This document shows, piece after piece, positions 40,271 through 52,000 of a DNA stretch of 64,000 nt. Source of the stretch: Anastrepha obliqua (taxonomy: Eukaryota; Arthropoda; Insecta; Diptera; Tephritidae). The stretch covers positions 132,183,784 through 132,247,783 of the forward strand of contig NC_072893.1 of the NCBI RefSeq assembly GCF_027943255.1. Direction: 5' to 3'. The notes beneath the pieces were generated by a model that had not been told where the DNA came from, did no database searches, and saw only the letters and a program-made list of their open reading frames with translations. The position numbers were made by a program, and so were the translations under genes. The first letter of the stretch is position 1. Every line of letters begins with the position of its first letter.

Positions 40271-41232
40271 AATTCAACTTTTACGTTTAACTCTAAAAAG
40301 TTCTCGGGGACTGATTTCCTCGCTTTATTTCCTTGAATACTCTGAAAGATTTGACGGGACTAAGAATCAATTCGTAGGGATACGAATTAAACGTGGTTAG
40401 AGCAAGGATATTGATAGGTGTTTCACTTGGTAAATTCATCTTCTGCTTGCACAAAAGTTTCTTAGTACGTGGCGACAGGCTTCGTAAAACCTTGAAATCC
40501 CATCAACGTTTCTGCTGCTGCCCCACCTCATGCGCTTTTTCCACCTACAAGTGGGACCAAATGAACTGAGTCGCATTCCACCATTACCTCTACTAGCCGC
40601 ACTATTCTCTTTGCACTTCCCTGTACTCACAAACCCCGTTTTCTTTTCACAAGCGATTCTCCCCCCAAACCTCCCATCTCCCTCCTCCTACAACTTATAC
40701 ATTTGTATTTTTTTGTCTTACGATGAAGCATAAATCAACTTTTCCTCCAATTAAAATCTCATGAATACTAAGAATCTGGCATGATATTTCGGCCACAGCA
40801 GATGTCTTCCGATTCTGATTCCCATTTTTCTTCTCCCTACATCGCCTGTCTCAAAATATTGTTTATCTACGAGAAGTGGCAAATTTCGTTTACAACATGA
40901 CAAATTGTTGCTGTGTACATACACGTACATGAGCACTTAAGTGTGCGTGTTCTTTTGATTATACTTATACAATAGAGATTTTAATTACTCGTCATACGCT
41001 GCGTATACGCAACGCATTATGTGCAATGACTGCAAATTATTAGAATTCGTGTAAATCGTAAGTATGGAAATATATACTCCAATATTCGACATATATTATA
41101 CTGCTATATATTTTATTATATATATATATATATATTCAGGACAAATTTGTGGTTAAATTAAGCAAAAATATTTGAGCAAAAATTCTCTTAAAAGCATGCA
41201 ACATCGTAATTGGGTTTTAGTTATGAATTGTC

Positions 41233-41530
41233 TAGGTTGGTTAAAAAGTAGAGAAATCAAAATTTATACGCTATTTGAATACAGCTTGAACAAGCAAGAA
41301 GTATTATTTCGAATTATCAATTAATTGTTTGCTTACGAGCCACTCGCAGTGGACGTGACGGTTTTTTTTTTGTGTTTTGCAATGGCAAGCACAACAAATC
41401 TTGAAAGTGTTAAAGAAATATGTTGTGCATCGATGGGTTTTTGAGTTTAAACGGTGTCTTAAAAGCTTTGAAGGTTAACCTCATCATGACAAATGTAACC
41501 TTGTGTTAGTTGTTTGTAATTCGCTATTTG
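41233..41530 (+). pseudogene. Mariner transposon relic (5' end)
   Basis: AGGTTGGTTAAAAAGTAG near 41234 resembles a mariner terminal repeat. About 180 bp later, at 41430-41490, one frame reads HRWVFEFKRCLKSFEG, then a stop and PHHDKCN. This is similar in spacing to the WFxRFKxGxxxxEDxPRxGRP linker of mariner transposases. The copy is short and full of stops. Confidence 0.4.
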
Positions 41531-42590
41531 TTGTGTTTGTGATCTTTTATTGTATGTTAGCTTTGCGGCATTCAGTGTGAGTGTTCTCGTACTCCTGCAT
41601 ATTTTAATAAAGATTTTACATATTTCATGCTATTGTGTAGCTAGATATAGGAAATCCTTGTCATATTTTTTGTACTATTTTTTTTATTTATTTCTTTGTT
41701 AAAAATAAGCTATAAAAAAATGTATACGTATGTATGTAACATATTTATAAGAGAAACCGGCTACTCAGAATTTGTCTCATTGTGTGTTGATATAGACTAT
41801 AGAAGTAGACTATATAGAAATACATTTTAAAATCGAGTTATAGTATTACTAAAGAAATTTCAAAGTAAATCATAACCTTCTTACCAATAAACCCATACCT
41901 ATAACCTTCTTAATTTTTTTTATCAGATTCACTATTTTCCTGTCTTTCAGTGACGGCCTAACTTGAAAATGCTTGCATTGTTTGCTGGTACATTTTACAA
42001 TAATTTTTGAGCCTTCAAATTTAAAGATTTGTTTAATTTTTTATAATGCATTTACTGTTACACGACCTGTAAGTTTTGTTGAAAACAATTATATAACAAT
42101 GATAAAACATCTATGGCATGTGGAAGAAAATTGAGAGACTTGCTCACAAAAACACGAATCTCCACATTTCTTTGATATGAATTTAATTATCTAGAACAAA
42201 TTTATGTTTGGAGATAAATAGACAACAGAGCAAAGTTACTTTGGTCAACTAAAAATCGAAAAATTCCGCTTATATTATATTGCATGCATACATATACATA
42301 CATACTTACAGTATAATAAGTGAGCAGCTGTTAGGTTTATTGTAGTAGCGTGAAAATCGTATGTGAACCAAAAACTCTCGTCTGTGTTCTATTGTAATTT
42401 TTTTCCTATTTTATAATAATTTTATACAGCTCATTTTTTTAGCCTCGCCCTTGGGTTTTGTTTAAACATGTGTTGTTAAAATTTAATAAAAAAAACTGTT
42501 GTGGTCATTGAACTGCATCAAAGAAATGCATTCCTTTTTTTATATATTACAAATTTAATCCATTTTTTATTGGAGTCCCTGTACATATAG

Positions 42591-42926
42591 CTTCTGCTCA
42601 AATATGAACGAGACGGTATCAATAAAACGGTCCGCGGATGACATATGGCAAAAATAAATTTTTTATTTTTTGGTGTCTGAAGCCGAAATTTTGTTGGAAT
42701 AACAAAATTTCAAACAAATTCTTTGAATTTCCATCGTTAAATTCGAAGAACACACTCGAGCTTGACTTGTTTACAGTAGCACAGAAAACAAACTATGTGA
42801 CTTATCACGCTGAAATTTGCCATGTAAGCTTATAACAGTCCTAACAAAAAATAAAAAATTTATTTTTGCCATATGTCATCCGCGGACCGTTTTATTGATA
42901 CCGTCTCGTTCATATTTGAGCAGAAG
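42591..42926. mobile_element. Foldback MITE with about 82-bp near-perfect terminal inverted repeats
   Basis: A 336-bp unit. The left arm from 42591 (starting CTTCTGCTCAAATATG) and the right arm ending at 42926 are inverted copies over roughly 82 bp. Both contain ACGGTCCGCGGATGACATAT. TATA occurs on both sides (42586-42589 followed by one extra G, and 42927-42930), a possible 4-bp duplication. The interior has a 10-bp hairpin (AAATTTTGTT, 5-nt loop) near 42685-42709 and no transposase. One arm of the same family is found inside the Helitron at 61384-61601. Confidence 0.78.
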
Positions 42927-43200
42927 TATATGCAACTCTGCATGGCCTTTTCATTTACTAATTTTAGAATGAGTTTAAAACTTACATATACAACTTTACG
43001 ACATTGTTTCCATCCATGAATCGGTAGCCAAAATCAGAAAAACCGCATTAATACACAGCGATCAGTAGAGAACAACCAAAACCGCTGATTACACTATGTA
43101 TGTGTGTAGGTATGCTTTTGTATATAAAGCAGAAGTGAGTTGCATATGTATGTATGTACGTAAGTGCAGTATGTGCTATGTGCATGCAAATATTATATCA

Positions 43201-43463
43201 GGTGCAGCAAAAAGTTCCCAACTTTTTTTCCATTTATTTCTGCGATAAAATTAATTTTGTTAGTTTTTTTTGTTTTGTGCTCACATGGCGGCCGATTCAG
43301 CGACTTTTAGGATATTATCAACATTTTCGACGATTGGCGCTCCAGCTATCCTCATTTTTGTCGTAATTTTTACCTCTTTTTTGTAAGGCTGTAATAAACA
43401 AATGGCTTCTCTAAATTCAAAACAACTTTTTCTAAGTGCTTCTCTTAAATCGCCGTATGGCAT
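43201..43463 (-). pseudogene. Mariner transposon relic (N-terminal part)
   Basis: The minus-strand frame 43463-43281 contains GAPIVENVDNILKVAES, close to the (R/A)PIVENVDKI segment at the start of the second helix-turn-helix in mariner transposases. The frame stops shortly after. The sequence then runs into GTTGGGAACTTTTTGCTGCACC at about 43201, which resembles a mariner terminal repeat (AACTTTTTGxxxxACCT). The interior coding region is deleted. Confidence 0.42.
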
Positions 43464-43466
43464 ATG

Positions 43467-44213
43467 GGATAAACGCTAAAAAAAACACTTTTTTCATGAA
43501 TTTATTGTAGCGAAACGGTTCAAGTCAGTTTATTAAAAGTTGTTGCATATTATAAAGTAACATTTCAAGAATATTTGATAAAATTTTCATGTAAAAATAT
43601 TGCAAAATGAGCGAATGAGAGCACATTTACGTAGACGTCTTTTCAAAAATACATTTTGCAGTAGTCAGCATATCTCAGCGTAGAATCATCTGAAATCAAA
43701 AAAATCGAATAATTTAGTTAAAGTATGAGTTAAACTTCCCCCCAACGTTTATTTTGACGATTTATTTTCATTTTCAGCCATTTGGTAGTCGTTTGAAGTA
43801 AAAAGTGATTTTTGACGAAAAAATGCCGCCATTTTGTAGGTGTAAAACCACCTTAATATAAAAAAAAATGGCGAAAAAAAACGTTGGGGGACGTTTTTTA
43901 TATGTAAAATATGTGTGCAAAATTTCAAAAGGATCGGTTGAGTAGTTTTCAAATGCCAATGACTACGCACTTTAAAAAAAAAGGTTCGAGAAAACCGCGT
44001 TTAAAGTTTTAAGTTATGAAGTTAGGTATACGTTTGTAACGCACTACGCGCGCAACTGCTGCGTCTCGGCAGATGTTTGAGGCGGCTCGGCTTTATGCTC
44101 TATAACTTAAAAAGTTTTGCTCGGATTGACTTAAAATTTTAACACGGTATTTTTGAAATGTTTTACTACAATAACATGCAAAAAAAAAAAAAAACTTTTT
44201 TTATCCCTTACTC
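43467..44213. mobile_element. Diverged copy of the 47267 MITE family
   Basis: Shares with 47267-47986, in the same order, CGCTAAAAAAAACAC, GTAGAATCATCTGAAA, AGTTAAAGTATGA, ATCGGTTGA.TAGTTT, AAAACCGCGTTT and a CTTAAAATTTT near the end. GGGATAAA is found at both ends in inverted orientation. An inner inverted repeat pairs CCCCCCAACGTTT (near 43740) with AACGTTGGGGGACG (near 43882). No coding region. Flanking TTAA is not preserved, so boundaries are approximate. Confidence 0.6.
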
Positions 44214-45918
44214 ATCCTTGAGAAATTACTTGAAATTTGTACATAATATGCTAAGTTTTGATACCTAAGGTAAGTCATAGGTAAGTACGCTTACAATTCG
44301 AAGTCACTGTTGGAAGTAATGTTATATTTTCTTATCTGACACCTTTTGTGTTCCTACAGTCAAATATCGCTGCTTTTGTTTTTTTGTATTTGAAACAAAT
44401 TCACTTTCAACCGCAGATAAAACCGGCGGTACACATTCAACTTTTACTACTATCGCCTAATGAAGTTAACTGCGGTTGTGGTGGTCTAACATTGTGTTAG
44501 ATAGAAAATTCACTGCGCTGGAATTTTACATTTCTTGATGTACTATAATTATCACGTTGGGTAGACGGCGCACCACATTCAGAGCTCGATATTAAAAATG
44601 ATTTGAAGCAAAAACACAAAATACAGTCGTGTTTATGCAGCAAAGGCAAGGTGTGATACAAAAAAACAGCATAGTTGAAAGCATTTCGTGCGGCAGCCAG
44701 ACAATCACTTTTTGGTGAGTTTTGTCTATTCGCCCTAGATCTCGTGCGATTTTCGAATAACAATAACTATCTTTTTCGCACAATTTTCACAACTTGCAAT
44801 TTCCACTAATTACTATACGTTTTTTCTGCAATTGTTGTTGAACGGTCAAAGTGTTTGGACGTCGTTGCATGCAGATCCATACTTGTGCTTAATTAGTTCG
44901 GTTTAGTGCTATAAATAACGGTATTGTTTCTATGGTATGGTAAACAGCTACATATTTGTTGGTACGCGCTGCTTTTTCCTGCCGCCATCCCTCAGCGTTC
45001 CTGTTGCCCCGCAACCAATCACTTTGTGCCGAAATTACTGCAGAATTGTGCTCGTTAACAGTTGCAAGTGCAATAACGGAAGGACCTAAGAAGGACTAGC
45101 CGAGAGAAAAGTGAAAGACATGCAATGGCACACATGAGCAGCACAACTTCTAACCGCCGACATTTATTCTGAGAAATTGGCATTCCAGCAATTGCCGTGG
45201 CATGTTTAAGCCGAATTGTATATGTATTTTGAATATGACATCTAGGAGTGCAATTTTCGTCTTCGTAGGTTCACTATTAAAAAAAGTATTCAATCAATAT
45301 TTATTTCAGAGCTGCGAAGTCAAATTCGCACACACAAAACTCGCACTAGCAGCGCATATGGCATCCATTCATTAATAGCTGTGTGTGCGAGAGCAATTGA
45401 GTGTTAGTGCTTTGAGCAATTGACTCCAGGACAATCATTGCATTTTGTGTGCTTACGTAGAAGTGAGTGTGTTCGTTTGCCAAATGAAGTATGAGCCAAA
45501 ACATTTTTTGATTTGCTTGCTATTAAGTGTTTACTTTGCTGGCGAATACACGCACTTATGCAAAGGGTATTCCGAAACAACAAAAGACACATGTTGTATA
45601 CTTAATTAAATTCAATATTATTGCTAGACCTACACTTTTGTCCATCTTTTAGGCAATTTCTGAATGCCTCGGCAGAAGCAACGACCACTTATAGAGGCAA
45701 ACCAGTCATTGAGGCATTTTTTCACATTTGCATAGGAAAAAGAGTGTCACCCTATAAACACGTGTCGTAACTGCGTAGTAATACGAGTATTTATTTATTT
45801 ATTTAATAATCTACAAATGCAGTATTTCTTACAGATTATAAAAACTGATTAATGCTAAATAATTCAATCAAAAATAAATTAAATTTCTAATTTACTTGTT
45901 TCACTGTAATGAATGAAA
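44214..45918. other. Interval without recognised genes
   Basis: Mixed AT-rich DNA. A weak inverted pair (CAACCGCAG near 44408 and CTGCGGTTG near 44470) lies next to CGGTACACATTC. Open frames on the minus strand at 44497-44783 resemble no family I can name. Confidence 0.4.
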
Positions 45919-46517
45919 TCTATATATATAAAAAGAAGTTACATTTCCTTGGTAATCTTATAACTCAAGAACCGCCAAACCGATTGGCACAAAAATTTTA
46001 GAGTTCTTTTCTATCTTTAAGGAGGTGGTTTGTGTGAAGTTTTATTGAAATCGGTGCAGCCGTTCCTGAGTTATGACATTTTATGTGAGTAATGGTTTCC
46101 TCTCATACGAGATGCCTGTATGGGAAAAACAACAACAAATACACAGCCGCTTATGAGCGTTTCTGTTGTACTGTTACATTCAAGGAACTGGAAAAACATT
46201 TTTAACTATTTATTTTAGCATAATTTATTTAGCGTAAAAAATTGAAATGGAAATTAAAGAATCAAAGTTTAATTACAAGTTTTTATCGGCTCTTTCACCT
46301 TACCTGTATATAGGTGACCACCACAATCAAATTTTAAAAAAGTACAGAAAAGGCTATTGTGACATCTTTAGAAAGTATGTTGAATGAAAAAAATCAACTA
46401 ATTCAACTGTTTAAACATTTTACGAGTTTTATAAAGAAAACTTAATATGAAAAATTTCTTGCGATATAAAAAAAACATTTTATGTATGGTGGTGCGAAGC
46501 CCACTGGGAAATGCTAG
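45919..46517 (+). mobile_element. Non-autonomous Helitron (599 bp)
   Basis: The 5' end is TCTATATATATAAAAAG preceded by A (45918). The 3' end is CTAG (46514-46517) followed by T (46518), giving the A/T insertion dinucleotide and the TC...CTRR termini that define Helitrons. Just before the end, GTGGTGCGAAGCCCAC (about 46489-46504) forms a short hairpin with a GAA loop. The body has the AACCGCCAAACCGATTGGC segment near the 5' end. There is no coding capacity, so it would depend on a Rep/helicase from another copy. Confidence 0.75.
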
Positions 46518-47266
46518 TAAAATATAAAATTTCTTATGATTTACAAAGAAAGAATATTATATGATACTTATTATTTAGTTAACAATACATTTAGTAGCAA
46601 TTTGAAGTGGTACTTTGTTGAAGAAAAATTTAGGACAATATGATTTGAAAGCCAATGAAATTATCTCAAAGTTCTTGTAATCGGACCATTAGAAGCATAA
46701 TTAGTTCTACCCATCCCTAACCAGAAAATATTATGATTTCGAAAGCTTCGCTGCGAAATGTTGAAATTAAATTTTTCTAATATAGTAACGACGGGGAGTC
46801 AATCGCCCCACTTATCAAATCGAAAACGAAAGTTTATCTCCCTCACATTACAAGTCCTTCTAATATCTAGCGTTTTCAGATTAATGAGCACCGACTTTTA
46901 TGGGATGAAATTGGATGAAAAGAGAGTCAAATACCAAACCAAGTCCAATAATTTCACTTCGATTGGATAAACTAGAACCAGCAATGTGATAGGAAGTGGG
47001 TATAAGAGAACAAGAGACATAAAAACACTTGCTTATATTTATATTGTGGACCAAACGTTGTTGTCAGAATCCTACGCTCATGGGCTCGTGAACCACTGTG
47101 AAATCTGAACAGGAAAAATCGACTTAAAGCTGTAGAGCAGCCCATGCTCAAAGGGATACCGCAAATATTGGCAAATGTTGACGCCACTTTGAGACACCCT
47201 TTACATGCACCATGGCCACCTATTGGTCTCGATTTAAATTTCAGCAACATACGCAAGTTACTTTAA

Positions 47267-47986
47267 GGGGGGGGTAGGGTTTAGCGCTAAAAAAAAAAAC
47301 ACTTTTTTTTTAATTTTTTACAGAAATATGGCTTAAGATACTTTAATAAAATCAGTTGCATGTTATTGTACATCTTTTCAATAAGTTTTTAAAAAATATT
47401 AACAATAAAATATTGACAAATAAGCCCAGAGTTTTTTTGGAGATATGTTTTTCGAGAGGTGCTCTGCGGTGCCAATCGGCATTCGTCGTAGAATCATCTG
47501 AAACTAAAAAAGTCGAATTTTTCAGTTAAAGTATGACGTAATGCTCCCCCCTACATTAATAATTTTTTTTTTCATTTTTGTAGTTTTGGTGGCAAAAAAA
47601 CGTAAAACGAGCATTTTTGGCGAAAAATTTCGCCATATTTGTAAGTGAAAAACAACCTTAAAAAAAAAAAATGAAAAAAAACAGTGTAGGGGGGAGGTAT
47701 TTTTGATTTAGAAAAGGTGTGCCAAATTTGAAAAGAATCGGTTGAATAGTTTCGGAGTTGTGATTGGCACCGACTTTTAAGAAGTCGTTTCGGGAAAAAC
47801 GCGTTTGAAAAAATGACTCTGAGAAATTATCGATGCTCCGCATTCGAGGTAGAGTGCCTACAAAGGCTATAACTTTGAGAGTTCTGCTCCGATCCACTTA
47901 AAATTTTGACACAACATTCTTGAAATGATTTACTATAAGATGAGTGAAGAAAAAAATTTCGATTTTGTGACCCTAACCCACCCCCC
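47267..47986. mobile_element. TTAA-flanked 720-bp MITE with G-rich/C-rich termini
   Basis: Flanked on both sides by TTAA (47263-47266, 47987-47990). The termini are inverted: the left starts with G8 then TAGGGT, and the right ends ACCCTAACCCACCCCCC. An inner inverted repeat links CCCCCCTACATTAAT (near 47545) with AGTGTAGGGGGGAGG (near 47681). No transposase is present. TTAA targets are typical of piggyBac-type transposases, so that superfamily is a reasonable but unproven guess. A diverged second copy lies at 43467-44213. Confidence 0.72.
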
Positions 47987-48309
47987 TTAAATGTTAATTA
48001 ATGACTATTGGCTGAGTAATTGATTGTTGCCAGTTTCAACAGCAAAAGCAATTAAACGAACAATGTGCATGTGAATTTATTTCAAAAAGCAATGCTGGAA
48101 TTCTTATCAATGTGTTGCTAAGAAACAGAAAAATAAGTAATAATAATGCCACAAAGTTTTTAAAGGATGGTAAGCAGGAGTGATAGTTAATTGAATTTGT
48201 TCGGTGTCAGATTCCCGCCTTCTCTGCGGCTTGGTAGAAAAAGTTGAAAGCTGCCTTTTCATAGTTTCATTTACATAATATCAAAATTCAAATAGTTTTT
48301 ACGCAAATA

Positions 48310-48500
48310 CAAAGTGGCGCAAAATTAATAACCATATCGGAAGATTTATAATTTTTGCAAATGGCGTCGTACACCATATTTGAAACAAAGGGACAAACAA
48401 TAGAGCGCTTAAAGGTCAAAATAACGATTTCCATCACTCAAAAACATTTTTTTTTATTTAGTAAAAAAACAAAATTGGACGATTAATTTTGCGACATTTT
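48310..48500. mobile_element. 190-bp MITE with GCGCAAAATTAAT terminal repeats
   Basis: The left end CAAAGTGGCGCAAAATTAAT and the inverted right end AAATGTCGCAAAATTAAT, next to TA dinucleotides, define a small DNA element of Tc/mariner type. No coding capacity. Confidence 0.55.
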
Positions 48501-48932
48501 ATATAAACGTAGCTTGAGCTTACCTTACCTGTCCTCTGTTACCCTTTGATTTATCACTCAATTTTCACCCTCTATATATTTGGGTACAACATTTAAACTA
48601 TTTTTATGAGCAATTTTAAAAAATGATGCTGGCCAAACTTAAAGCTACGTTTTGAATTTTATTTCCTGCTTCGACAATCTCAGGATGGTTGTGGATGATA
48701 AAGCACGCAATGTAATATAGTTTGGTCTGTAAAAAGAATGTTTGTGGATTGCTCGGACATAAGTGATGAGAAAACAGTCTCCATCTTCAGAAACAGCCGA
48801 AAAATCTGCGGCCTAATCGGAATTGAAATCCTGCCAAATGAAGCCAAGTGAAGTGAACACTCAACTCTTCAGGTGCCAGTTCTTGAGGTGCCCTTGACTG
48901 ATTTTCTCAAATATAGATATATTGTATATATT

Positions 48933-49070
48933 GGGTGTTTTTTAGCTGCATGAGAACGAGCGAGATAGATAACTATGGTATGACAGCTGAGAATGATGAT
49001 GACAGCTATGTTGATTTATGTGTCGATTTATTGCAATATTCAAGCCACCATTAACGCTAAGCGTTAATAT
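48933..49070 (+). mobile_element. Solo end fragment of the 27233-27733 transposon family
   Basis: GGGTGTTTTTTAGCTGCAT followed by AGAACGAGCGA, GATAACTAT and GACAGCTGA matches, base for base with few changes, the right end of the element at 27733 read on its minus strand. The similarity fades after about 130 bp and no other end is seen. Confidence 0.6.
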
Positions 49071-52000
49071 TCATTATTGGTATATCTACATATATAGAGC
49101 TAAGGGCCGAAATTGTATAACAAACATTTTTGTACTAAATTTTAAGCCTTTATACACATACATATTTTATGTGTTTTTTCCTAAAAAGGACAAATAGTCC
49201 AATATGTGAAACAGGTAATGAGTTAATGTGTTCTAAAAAATTAATCTTATGATCTCATATCGTTTAATCCTGTTCGTTGATAGTTTTTTGAAAAGCTTTT
49301 TCGAATCAGAAATATGCTCTACAGTTTACCTTAGTCTACCGGGCCTTTTCACGCTCGACTAAGACGGTAACCTCAGGTAGAGCAATGCTCTCTAAATAAG
49401 TTTGCAATAAGACAATGGCTTTTATCGATTTTTTATTATAAATTTTTTTATCAGCAATAAATGCACATTTTTAGTACGAAGCTGCACATTTTCAATGCAG
49501 TACAAACACAATTTTTTGTGGAAAAGGCAATATGCTGTGGAATCAATATTGACAAATTTTAAGCCTATGAAAAGGCCTCATTTGCAAAAAACCTTTCACT
49601 TTCTAAACGCACAAATACACATGCATACACATAGTTGCTGAACAGTTAGAAATATACAATTTGGGCTTAGTTTCAACATTCACACATATACATACATACA
49701 TATACTATATGTATGCGAACGTAACTGCTTAATTTTCCTTTCAGCTGTGTTTCTAAATTTATAATTACTTTTTGGCATTTTCATAACCGACCATCAGATT
49801 AGGCGAATTCGGTAATGGTTGGCAATGGTTGGCAACTCTGGCACGTACCAAATAACTTCAACTAAGTTTTTTAAAATTTTATTATGCTCACTTATAAAAC
49901 GCGGAAAGTTCATATGGAATCGAAACAAAGCTGAAGTATAATGAAATAAATAAAATTTTATTTCTGAAATTTAAATGAAAAAAAATATATATTTTTTTAA
50001 ATTTAATTTAATTTTTACACTATTCCACAGTGTATTTATTTTTTTCTTTCCTTAAAAATTCTGCCCATCCCGGGCCACAAATTGTTGGTAAAATTTAGTG
50101 AAAAGTATATTGTGTCCAACATCACATTGTTAACCGGCTTTCAGCAAAGTTGAAGGAATCAGTTCGGCTTCCATGTCATCGGTGGCTCAGCAACAGAATT
50201 TTGTCCGCTCATTTCGCAGGTATTCTTACGCTCATCCAATCAGTCGTTATTCACGTAGTGAAAAGATTTTTAGAGGTGTGCTATTTAGAAGCCGGTATTC
50301 GGCTCTCAGCGTGTTTAAAAAACACTGAGCTTGTGTTGGTGGTATACGAGAAAAATCAACCAATGACATTTCGTTGCCGTCTGAACAACGACTGATTCGA
50401 CGAGTGTACGATTACATTTGAAATGATCGTGTAGAATTCGGCTGCCGAATCCCCAAGTGACGTGCAACCAAAGTTCCCCTCACAATTTTATTTTTCACCA
50501 TAGTTAAAGATTAAACCTAGTAAATCTATCATCCTTGGTTGTTCAGGCCGCAACGAAGTAACATGAGGAAGGGATGTGTCGATTTTTTTCTTACATATAA
50601 TATATCACCAATACACTCTAAATTTTTGCCAACGTATTTTTTAAGCAAACCGCTATCATATCCCTTCTTCAAATCAGCTGATGCCTTCAAAATCGGTCTG
50701 ATGCTGGCCACACCTTCTATAATTCTCTCCACCAAGTTTCGCACCCTGGTTCTATCTTTCTTGTGGGTTTACCATGTAAAGTTTCTGATCTGATCTTCCT
50801 CAATACTTTATTTTCTATTAGTTCATATTTTGTTTTGTTTTACTTTACTTTATTTTATTTTATTTTTTAACTGATTTTATTTGTAATATTATATTCTTAT
50901 TAATGTAATTTAATTCTATTTTCTGATATAATAAATAAATAATCGCTTAACTTTATTTTAATTTAGTTTTATTTTATTTTTTTAACGTTCTTTTTTTGTT
51001 CCTCTTATCGTAATTTATTTTTCTTTGATTTGAACTTTTGTTTTGACTTAACTTAATTTTTCTGTTTTAATAAAGTTTATACTATTTTTAATATTATATT
51101 TTAATTCATACAATCGAAACTTTTGTTTTGTATTATTTTAACTCAAATCTTTTATTTTTTTCTTTTTTTGAATAATTTTGTTTTTGTGTTTAGTTTTAAT
51201 TTTGTTTTATTTTATTGTTGTCTTCTTCCGTTTGTTTTTTTATCACTGTATATTATTTTCTCTTTCTTTCTTCCCGGCCATTAATTTCTCTTCAAAACGC
51301 ACTTGCGAGCAAATTCAAAATAAAATGTCGCCTCACAATCTTTATTGCCACTTTACATATTCATTGCAATGTCATTGGCGTTGTAAGCAGTTTTTGATCC
51401 ATAAATAAAAGCCAAACCTCCTCCAAGCAACGCTCCATAAATATTCGCTTGGACACTTGATACTGCGTTTACGTTTTCATGAACCTGACAATGCTACGCC
51501 TGCGGATGCAACTATACCCACTCATTTATCGTTCTTATTTTCTAGCAATTGCACAGCAATCGGATGATTTTGTAAACAGCTTTTCACAGTAAAAACCAAT
51601 ATCATAAATACTTTTTCATGCTAATCGTTGCATTTGTACTGTCACTGGCATGGAAGTAATTGTGCTTACGCAATTTTACAGTTCAATAAATAAAAATAAT
51701 ATTAGAAATGGCTCTAGCATCTCTTCATGTGATCCTTATGGCGTGCCGCACACGAAAACCAGCCCTTCAGCAGTTAGGTGGAGCTGAGAGTGGGGTCGCA
51801 AGCCATTGTTCGACCCACACCTTGGTTGCATCCTCATAGCCAAATTTTTTTTATGTGTCATTCATTTGTGTCAACTAAAAACATGACTTTTCTCTTTAAA
51901 AATTATATTTTTGGGCATTTTGTGTCATTGTTTTTGCACCAACTAGCGATACTACCGTCTACGCTGTGCATGTAGGTACTCATATTGCATTTGCTTATGT

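Larger units (their letters stand above)
34186..42590. other. Gene-poor interval
   Basis: No host gene is recognised. It contains microsatellites (34711-34758, 40137-40270, TA run near 41112), a tandem pair of Tc/mariner ends (38202-38737) and a mariner relic (41233-41530). Between these I see only AT-rich sequence with short open frames of no recognisable family. This could be intergenic DNA or part of a very long intron of a gene with exons outside the window. Confidence 0.5.

Noticed and set aside
44497..44783. Overlapping minus-strand open frames suggesting a transposase-like fragment
   Set aside because: I could not match either frame to a known transposase, and the nearby inverted pair is only about 10 bp.
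50529..50744. 71-residue minus-strand open frame (EGVASIRPILKASADLKKGY)
   Set aside because: No family recognised and no supporting signals; not reported as a gene.
51775..51830. A-box/B-box-like pair (GCTGAGAGTGG and GTTCGACCC)
   Set aside because: The boxes are only about 16 nt apart, too close for a tRNA, and flanks do not pair.
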